From positions 1 to 43,522 of the forward strand of contig CAIQOO010000004.1 in NCBI GenBank assembly GCA_903873485.1: a stretch of 43,522 nt of DNA. Reading direction: 5' to 3'. Every line of letters starts with the position of its first letter. Position 1 is the first letter of the stretch. A program made the position numbers and the translations under genes. The notes under the pieces were generated by a model. That model had not been told where the DNA came from. It saw nothing but the letters and a program-made list of their open reading frames with translations, and made no database searches. Of the stretch, positions 38,474 through 43,522 are shown piece by piece. The DNA comes from an uncultured beta proteobacterium (GTDB taxonomy: Bacteria; Pseudomonadota; Gammaproteobacteria; Burkholderiales; Burkholderiaceae_C).

Positions 38474-39109
38474 ATGAAGACCTCAACATCAAGTCCAGAC
38501 AACTGTTTATTGGCTGCGCGTGAAGCGTTGTCAGCGCCTGACCAGACGCAAATGTGGCGTGTTGCATCAGGCGCGCTGCGCATTGACAGTGGCACCGAGA
38601 GCGAAGCCAGCCGGTTCATGCGACTGGCCTTGCCCGGCGATGTGATTGGCGTCGAGCAATGGGCCGGCACCCACGACCGCCTGGGCTTTCGGGCGCTGAC
38701 CGAGGTGTGCCTGACCCCGGTGGAGGCCAGCGGCGCGGCGATGATGCAAATCCTGATGGAAACCGTGGTGGTGGCGCACCAGCGCTGCCGCCAGGTGGTC
38801 ACACTGCGCACCGGGCCGGTGTCGCAACGGGTTAAATGCTTGCTGCTGATGTTTGCCGACAGCGCCAGCCCGGATGCCAACCGGAGCGCGGAATGCGCGC
38901 TGCCTGACCTGAGCGACATGGCCGATATTCTGGATGCCGCGCCAGAGACCGTGTCACGGGTGTTCAGCAGCATGCGCCAGCTTGACTTTTTGCAAGACCG
39001 CAAGCCGCACAAAGCGCGTTTCAACAGCCTGGCGCTGCGGGCGCAGGCGCTGATTCCGGGCATGACCGCCAGCTCGGCGCTGCAGCGCAGCCAGTTGGCG
39101 GGCGCTTGA
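38474..39109 (+). CDS. Crp/Fnr-type transcriptional regulator
   Basis: A 211-residue regulator with a shortened cyclic-nucleotide-binding-like beta roll (WRVASGALRIDSG, then MRLALPGDVIGVEQ) and a C-terminal winged HTH (ALPDLSDMADILDAAPETVS, then RVFSSMRQLDFLQ). The Fnr cysteine cluster is absent, but five Cys are scattered (in NCLL, EVCLT, QRCRQ, VKCLL, AECAL). The ATG at 38474 is chosen; a TTG lies seven codons earlier. Ribosome site weak. It sits 59 bp upstream of the copper TonB receptor and downstream of mbnPH, and so is the likely local regulator. The insertion in its upstream region could affect its expression. Confidence 0.85.
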   Translation: MKTSTSSPDNCLLAAREALSAPDQTQMWRVASGALRIDSGTESEASRFMRLALPGDVIGVEQWAGTHDRLGFRALTEVCLTPVEASGAAMMQILMETVVVAHQRCRQVVTLRTGPVSQRVKCLLLMFADSASPDANRSAECALPDLSDMADILDAAPETVSRVFSSMRQLDFLQDRKPHKARFNSLALRAQALIPGMTASSALQRSQLAGA

Positions 39110-39168
39110 AGTCGCCTGCGCAGCCGACAGCGTTGCGGCATTGACATTTACTCCCTGCATTGACCACC

Positions 39169-41358
39169 ATGAACTTTCGCTTGACCACCCTGGCGGCCAC
39201 ACTGGCCACCCTGCCATTTGCCGCTGCGACCCAAGAGATGAAGACATTGGATGCCGTCACTGTGACCGCACCCAAAATGGCGCCGTTGGGCGCCTCAGAG
39301 GTGTCTGAGGCCACGCTGGCCCGCCAGCGCGCAGCCAGCAGCGACAGCGCCCGCCTGTTGCAGGACATTCCCGGCATCAGCCTGTATGCTGCCGGCGGGG
39401 TGTCGAGCCTGCCCGCCATTCATGGCCTGGCCGACGACCGCATCCGCATTCAGATCGACGGCATGGACTTGATGGCGGCCTGCCCGAATCACATGAACTC
39501 GGCGCTGTCCTACATTGACCCGACCCGGGTCGGCAGCATCACGGTGTTTGCCGGCATCGCCCCGGTGAGCGTCGGCGGCGACAGCCTGGGCGGCACGATT
39601 GCGGTGAAGTCTGCGCCGCCCGAATTTGCCGACAGCCCCGAGCAGGTCGGTGCCAAGGGGCAGGTGGGTGCGTTTTATCGCAGCAATGGCCAGGCCAAAG
39701 GCGGCAACGCCGGTGCCACCTTTGTCGGCCAGAACGTCAATGTGTCGTACCACGGTGCCAGCACCCAGTCAGCCAACTACCACGCAGGTGCCGATTTCAA
39801 GGTACCCGGCCCCGGCGCTGTCGGCGGGCCTTGGCTGGCGGGCGACGAGGTCGGCTCAAGCAGCTTCGATGCACAAAACCATGACCTGGGGCTGGCTGTT
39901 CGGCACGACAAGCATCTGCTGCAACTCAATGTCGGCTGGCAGCGCCTGCCGTTTGAAGGCTTTCCCAACCAGCGCATGGACATGACGGGCAACGACAGCA
40001 CCCAGATCAACCTGCGCTACAACGGCGAATTTGACTGGGGGCGGCTACAGGCGCGGGTGTTTGACCAGGACACCGAGCATGTCATGAACATGGGGCCAGA
40101 CCGCTTCAGTTATGGCCTGCTTGGCATGCCGATGAACACCAGTGCCAAAACCCAAGGCGCCATGCTGCAGGCCGACTTGGCGCTGTCTGATCGCGACTTG
40201 GTCAAAGCCGGCGTCGAATCGCACAGCTACACGCTGTACGACTGGTGGCCGCAGGCCGGTGGCGTGATGGGGCCGCGCAGCTTCTGGAATGTGGACTACG
40301 GCCGGCGCGACCGGCGCGCCATTTTTGGCGAATGGGAAGCGCAGTGGAGCGAGCCGTGGTTGAGCCAGATTGGCGTGCGCCATGAGACCGTCAAAACCAA
40401 TGCCGGCCCGGTGCAGGGCTACAACGCGCAGGCCATTTGGGCCAGCGATGCGGCTGCCTTTAACGCGCAGAGTCGCCAGCGCACCGATCACAACCTGGAC
40501 TTCACCGCGCTGGCCCGCTACACGCCCGATGCCACACAGACCTTTGAGGCCGGTTTTGCCCGAAAAACCCGCTCGCCCAACCTGTACCAGCGTTACGCCT
40601 GGTCCACCCAGCCAATGGCTACGCTGATGAATAATTTTGTCGGCGATGGCAATGGCTATGTCGGCAATCTGAACCTGAAGCCCGAAGTGGCGCACACCCT
40701 GAGCGCCAGCGGCGACTGGCACGATGCAGGGCAAAAGCAGTGGGGCATCAAGGCCACGGCTTATGTCACCGTGGTGCAGGATTACATCGACGCGCAGCGC
40801 TGCAGCATTGGCCAATGCGGTGGCGCGGGCAACCTGGGCGCCAGCACCGGGTTTGTCAACTTGCAGTATGTCAACCAGTCGGCACGGCTGGCTGGCCTGG
40901 ATTTGTCGGGCAGCGTGTTGCTGGGTACAAGCACCGACTTTGGCAGTGTCAAAGGCACGGGCGTGCTGAGCTATGTGCGGGGCAGTAACCAGACCACCGG
41001 CGATGGCCTCTACAACATCATGCCGCTCAACGCCCGGCTGGCGCTGGTGCTAAGCCAGGGCCGTTGGAGCCATAGCGCCGAAATGCAACTGGCAGCAGCC
41101 AAAACCCAGGTGTCGCAAGTCCGCAATGAAGTACCCACAGCGGGTTATGGCCTGCTGAACCTGCGCAGCAGTTATGAATACAAGCAACTGCGCCTGGATC
41201 TGGGCGTCGAAAACCTGCTGAACCGCTTTTACGCCATGCCACTGGGCGGGGCTTATCTGGGTCAGGGGGCAGCCATGACCAGCCTGGGCATTCCCTGGGG
41301 CGTGGTGGTGCCCGGCCCCGGACGTTCGATCAATGTGGCTTTGAACCTGCGCTTTTAG
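39169..41358 (+). CDS. TonB-dependent copper receptor (OprC/NosA-like)
   Basis: A 729-residue outer-membrane receptor. A signal peptide ends near PFAAATQE. The plug domain reads LDAVTVTAPK (TonB box region), LLQDIPGISLYAAGG, GLADDRIRIQIDGMDLMAAC and GDSLGGTIAVKSAPPEF. The barrel ends in NVALNLRF, with the terminal Phe needed for assembly. The segment MAACPNHMNSALSYIDP holds CxxxM (Cys105-Met109, precursor numbering), the copper-binding pattern known from OprC and close to the NosA signature. His and Met in the barrel (for example HVMNMGPDRF, GMPMNT) may add ligands. The ATG at 39169 is preceded only by weak signals; GCATTGAC occurs twice nearby. It imports copper or a copper complex, feeding the periplasmic copper proteins encoded around it. 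Confidence 0.9.
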   Translation: MNFRLTTLAATLATLPFAAATQEMKTLDAVTVTAPKMAPLGASEVSEATLARQRAASSDSARLLQDIPGISLYAAGGVSSLPAIHGLADDRIRIQIDGMDLMAACPNHMNSALSYIDPTRVGSITVFAGIAPVSVGGDSLGGTIAVKSAPPEFADSPEQVGAKGQVGAFYRSNGQAKGGNAGATFVGQNVNVSYHGASTQSANYHAGADFKVPGPGAVGGPWLAGDEVGSSSFDAQNHDLGLAVRHDKHLLQLNVGWQRLPFEGFPNQRMDMTGNDSTQINLRYNGEFDWGRLQARVFDQDTEHVMNMGPDRFSYGLLGMPMNTSAKTQGAMLQADLALSDRDLVKAGVESHSYTLYDWWPQAGGVMGPRSFWNVDYGRRDRRAIFGEWEAQWSEPWLSQIGVRHETVKTNAGPVQGYNAQAIWASDAAAFNAQSRQRTDHNLDFTALARYTPDATQTFEAGFARKTRSPNLYQRYAWSTQPMATLMNNFVGDGNGYVGNLNLKPEVAHTLSASGDWHDAGQKQWGIKATAYVTVVQDYIDAQRCSIGQCGGAGNLGASTGFVNLQYVNQSARLAGLDLSGSVLLGTSTDFGSVKGTGVLSYVRGSNQTTGDGLYNIMPLNARLALVLSQGRWSHSAEMQLAAAKTQVSQVRNEVPTAGYGLLNLRSSYEYKQLRLDLGVENLLNRFYAMPLGGAYLGQGAAMTSLGIPWGVVVPGPGRSINVALNLRF

Positions 41359-41405
41359 CAAGACCCCCGGCACGCCCACCCACCAACAGCAATTGCCAGA
41401 ACATC

Positions 41406-42824
41406 ATGCACACGCTCTTGAACCTTTCTCGCGCCACCTTTGGCTTCGTGTTGACTGCCGCCCTGCTGCTGGCCGCCTGCGGTGGTGGCGGCAGTGGCCC
41501 GGCCATCAAGGCCCTGCCGCAAACCATTTCTTATGATTCAGCGCCAGTGCTGGCGCTGGGTGGCACCGCCACGGTGCTTGCCAAAGCCAGCAGTGGCCTG
41601 GTGGTGAGCTACAGCAGCCTTACCCCCACCGTCTGCAGCGTCAACGCCAGCACCGGTCTGGTCACTGACCTGGCTGCGGGCCACTGCAGCATTGCTGCCG
41701 ACCAGGCTGGCAACGACGACTTTGCCCCCGCCGCACAAGCCAGCCAAAGCCTGCGCGTGCTGGTCAACCCGGCGCAAACCCTGAGTTTTGGCGCTGCCCC
41801 CGTGTTAACGCTGTACGGCACCGCGACCGTTTCGGCCACGGCCAGTTCGGGGCTGGCGGTGCGCTACAGCAGCCTCACACCGGCTATTTGCGCGGTGCAG
41901 ACCAGCAGCGGCGTGGTCACCAGCCTGGCGGCGGGCAACTGCAACATTGCGGCGGACCAGCCGGGCGATGCCAACTACAACGCCGCCGCACAGATCAGCC
42001 AGACCCTGACCGTGGCCGACGGCGGCGCGGCCGTCACGCCACCGGGGGTGCCCACTGGTGTGTCGGCCAGCCTGGGTGCGGCGGTCAATACGGTAGAGGT
42101 CCGTTTTGTCGGCCCTGCGTTCAGTGGTGGCAGCCCGGTCACCGGCTACAGCGTGGCGTCTAGCCCCGCTGGCCTGAGCGGCAGCGGCAATACCTCGCCC
42201 ATCACGGTGACTTGCCCGTCGGCGTGCGTCGGCTACACGTTCACGGTGCAAGCGAGTAACCGGGCCGGTGCAGGTGCGCCATCGGCCACGGCCGAGGTAC
42301 TGACCAGCTACCAGATCAAGGCCACCTTCTTTGAACCCGACACCCAGCCGCAAGACACGATCTTTACCGGCATGTTCACGCTCAACTCGACCACCCGCGC
42401 GGTGACGGGCCTGAGTGGCCTGCTGACCGAGTCGATGACCGGCCCGCCGATGATCACCGTGCCACTAACGTACCTGCTCTCGTCGGTCAGCGACGGCCAG
42501 GGTGGTTTGCTGGTGAGCAGTTTTGCGCTAAACACCACCAACGTCTATTCGGAAGGCGGTTTTGCCGCCAGCTCCGAGGGCTTTTATTACGGCTTCCCAT
42601 CTGCCAAACACCCCGGCGCACCCGGTGGTGTGGGCAACGCCTTTGTGACGGTGGTTGTCAACCCGGCCGACCCCACGGCGGCGCTGACCGCCGCGCAGAT
42701 CAACCAGTTGGCATATGGCGACTGCTATCCCGGCGGCATGATGGGCGACACCTGCATGACCGGCTACCGGGGGCGCGGCACCATGGGCGGCTACCCGGTG
42801 GTGCAGCGCATCACCCGGCAATAG
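41406..42824 (+). CDS. Unrecognised lipoprotein: two Ig-like repeats, Fn3-like domain, Met/Cys-rich tail
   Basis: A 472-residue protein with a lipobox LAAC (Cys25) followed by GGGGS. Two tandem repeats of about 84 residues (about 36-119 and 120-203) align along QTISYDSAPVLALGGTATVL and TLSFGAAPVLTLYGTATVSA, each with one Cys in SLTPTVCSVN or SLTPAICAVQ and another in AAGHCSIAADQ or AAGNCNIAADQ: BIG2/Ig-like units with an internal Cys pair. A fibronectin-III-like segment follows (about 212-303, PGVPTGVSASLGA...). The C-terminal domain (about 304-472) is unfamiliar and ends GDCYPGGMMGDTCMTGYRGR, rich in Met and Cys. It lies 47 bp after the copper receptor, so it is likely part of the same system. 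No function is assigned. Confidence 0.75.
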   Translation: MHTLLNLSRATFGFVLTAALLLAACGGGGSGPAIKALPQTISYDSAPVLALGGTATVLAKASSGLVVSYSSLTPTVCSVNASTGLVTDLAAGHCSIAADQAGNDDFAPAAQASQSLRVLVNPAQTLSFGAAPVLTLYGTATVSATASSGLAVRYSSLTPAICAVQTSSGVVTSLAAGNCNIAADQPGDANYNAAAQISQTLTVADGGAAVTPPGVPTGVSASLGAAVNTVEVRFVGPAFSGGSPVTGYSVASSPAGLSGSGNTSPITVTCPSACVGYTFTVQASNRAGAGAPSATAEVLTSYQIKATFFEPDTQPQDTIFTGMFTLNSTTRAVTGLSGLLTESMTGPPMITVPLTYLLSSVSDGQGGLLVSSFALNTTNVYSEGGFAASSEGFYYGFPSAKHPGAPGGVGNAFVTVVVNPADPTAALTAAQINQLAYGDCYPGGMMGDTCMTGYRGRGTMGGYPVVQRITRQ

Positions 42825-42938
42825 CCGGCAATCAGTCGATTGACTGGCCCGCCAACCCATGCTAAGTCTGCGATTTCAGGTTGAATCAGCCAGAAGTAGA
42901 ATTCCAACTTCTTATTCTTACTTTGATCGAGGTGTGAC

Positions 42939-43187
42939 ATGCTGGTGACTGACAAAGGCCAAATTACTATTCCCAAAGATGTCCGTATTGCGGCTGGCGT
43001 GGTGCCCGGCACGCAGGTAAGTGTCCGCTTTGAGGCCGGCAAGATCATTGTCGAAAAGCTGGCCAATGGGCGCAGCACCGACCGCCGCGCCCAAATCCGC
43101 AAAGCTGCCGCCGCCGCCCGCGAGGGCATGAGCCCCGAGTTTCAGGCGCTGGGTGCCGACGACATCATGGCATTTTTGCGCGGTTAA
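42939..43187 (+). CDS. vapB: VapB antitoxin (AbrB/SpoVT type)
   Basis: An 82-residue antitoxin. The swapped-hairpin DNA-binding domain reads MLVTDKGQITIPKDVRIAAG, then VVPGTQVSVRFEAGKIIVEK; the C-terminus (QIRKAAAAAREGMSPEFQAL) is the toxin-neutralising tail. GAGGTG lies upstream of the ATG. vapC starts three bases after its stop. The pair would autoregulate, but the toxin is truncated. Confidence 0.93.
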   Translation: MLVTDKGQITIPKDVRIAAGVVPGTQVSVRFEAGKIIVEKLANGRSTDRRAQIRKAAAAAREGMSPEFQALGADDIMAFLRG

Positions 43188-43190
43188 AAC

Positions 43191-43406
43191 ATGGCCAGCC
43201 TGCTGCATTACGACGGTGGCAGCGGCTACATGGTGGACAGCAACATTTGGATCGATTGCATGGACACCACCAGTCCGTGGCACGACTGGGCGATTGACCA
43301 GTTGCAGGCGTGCAGTGAACAGGGCGTGTTGCACATCAACGCCCTGATCTATGCCGAATTGCTGGTGCCTGGAACCCCAGCCTCACAAGAAACAAAACTT
43401 TTTTAG
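43191..43406 (+). pseudogene. vapC: VapC toxin (PIN domain), C-terminally truncated
   Basis: The frame begins in typical PIN-domain form: YMVDSNIWIDCMDTTSPWHD with the first catalytic Asp, and INALIYAELLV with the conserved Glu. After about residue 57 similarity ends (PGTPASQETKLF) and the TAG stop lies in AT-rich sequence leading into a dispersed repeat. The later acidic residues of the PIN active site are missing (normal VapC is about 130 residues), so the toxin is probably inactive. The start may be 43191 or the internal ATG at 43230. Confidence 0.85.
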
Positions 43407-43410
43407 CTAT

Positions 43411-43459
43411 GTTAAATATAGCTATAAGTGCAGACGGGACAAGGGCTTTGGCTGATTTA
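43411..43459 (+). repeat. Dispersed hairpin repeat, copy 17
   Basis: Reads GTTAAATATAGCTATAAGTGC, GACAAGGGCTTTGGC, TGATTTAAC. It follows the truncated vapC directly. An extra TTTTTAGCTATG at 43400-43411 resembles the repeat's first block. The final 63 bases of the window hold no recognisable gene. Confidence 0.75.
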
Positions 43460-43522
43460 ACAGATAAAGTCACGCACCCGGCTTTTCAGGCTGGCGCTGC
43501 CACTGGAGTGACTTCGAATCCA

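Noticed and set aside
39138..39164. Repeated GCATTGAC before the TonB receptor as a Crp/Fnr operator
   Set aside because: The copies are direct, not inverted, and do not match the TTGAT-N4-ATCAA pattern; noted only as a curiosity.

Overview
The window is GC-rich proteobacterial chromosome. Protein similarity, the aceE-aceF-lpdA order with E2-type lipoyl domains on E3, and the neighbouring folD, M3 peptidase and hemH genes suggest a betaproteobacterium of the order Burkholderiales, most likely a member of the Comamonadaceae (Rhodoferax/Polaromonas-like). That placement is inference from recalled families; no search was run.

Layout. Positions 1-2.8 kb hold the remains of a P4-type integrative island: a frameshifted tyrosine integrase, an intact YefM-YoeB toxin-antitoxin pair and a truncated phage-type HTH regulator. 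From 2.9 to 9.3 kb come a glutathione S-transferase, a truncated cold-shock gene abutting a GT4 glycosyltransferase, tRNA-Leu(UAA) with a terminator, and a periplasmic solute-binding protein next to a membrane diguanylate cyclase. The cyclase is followed by a second binding-protein gene that was broken by a 240-bp element with 19-bp inverted ends. Positions 9.4-15.8 kb are the pyruvate dehydrogenase operon on the minus strand, with a good sigma-70 promoter. Divergent from it is a PAS histidine kinase/FixJ-type regulator pair, then folD, prlC, a DUF4124-glutaredoxin protein and hemH. Positions 24-30 kb hold a two-domain PPK2 kinase, a chemoreceptor with a periplasmic haem c motif, a methyltransferase, a periplasmic glutathione peroxidase and the S4 protein Hsp15.

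Positions 30.2-34.1 kb are a decay zone: REP-like repeats, a SEC-C protein, an AAA-ATPase/PD-(D/E)XK protein, and fragments of a HicB-type antitoxin, a DUF4347 adhesin, a 3' duplicate of the AAA-ATPase gene and a DUF5666 gene. Positions 34.2-42.8 kb form a copper-handling cluster: two DUF2946 proteins around a PCu(A)C chaperone, the MbnP/MbnH pair (copper-binding lipoprotein and di-haem peroxidase-like enzyme), a Crp-type regulator, an OprC/NosA-like TonB receptor with a CxxxM motif, and an unrecognised lipoprotein with tandem Ig-like repeats and a Met/Cys-rich tail. The window ends in a VapB antitoxin and a truncated VapC.

The most striking non-gene signal is a dispersed repeat of about 50 bp, seen about 17 times in both orientations. 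It folds into an imperfect hairpin whose stem shows compensatory changes. Three copies lie in frame inside the interdomain linkers of the PDH E2 and E3 proteins. Others form gene ends and stop codons. One copy is split by a 126-bp REP-containing element that left a 9-bp target duplication, and a second copy of that element's end sits at the same point of another repeat copy.
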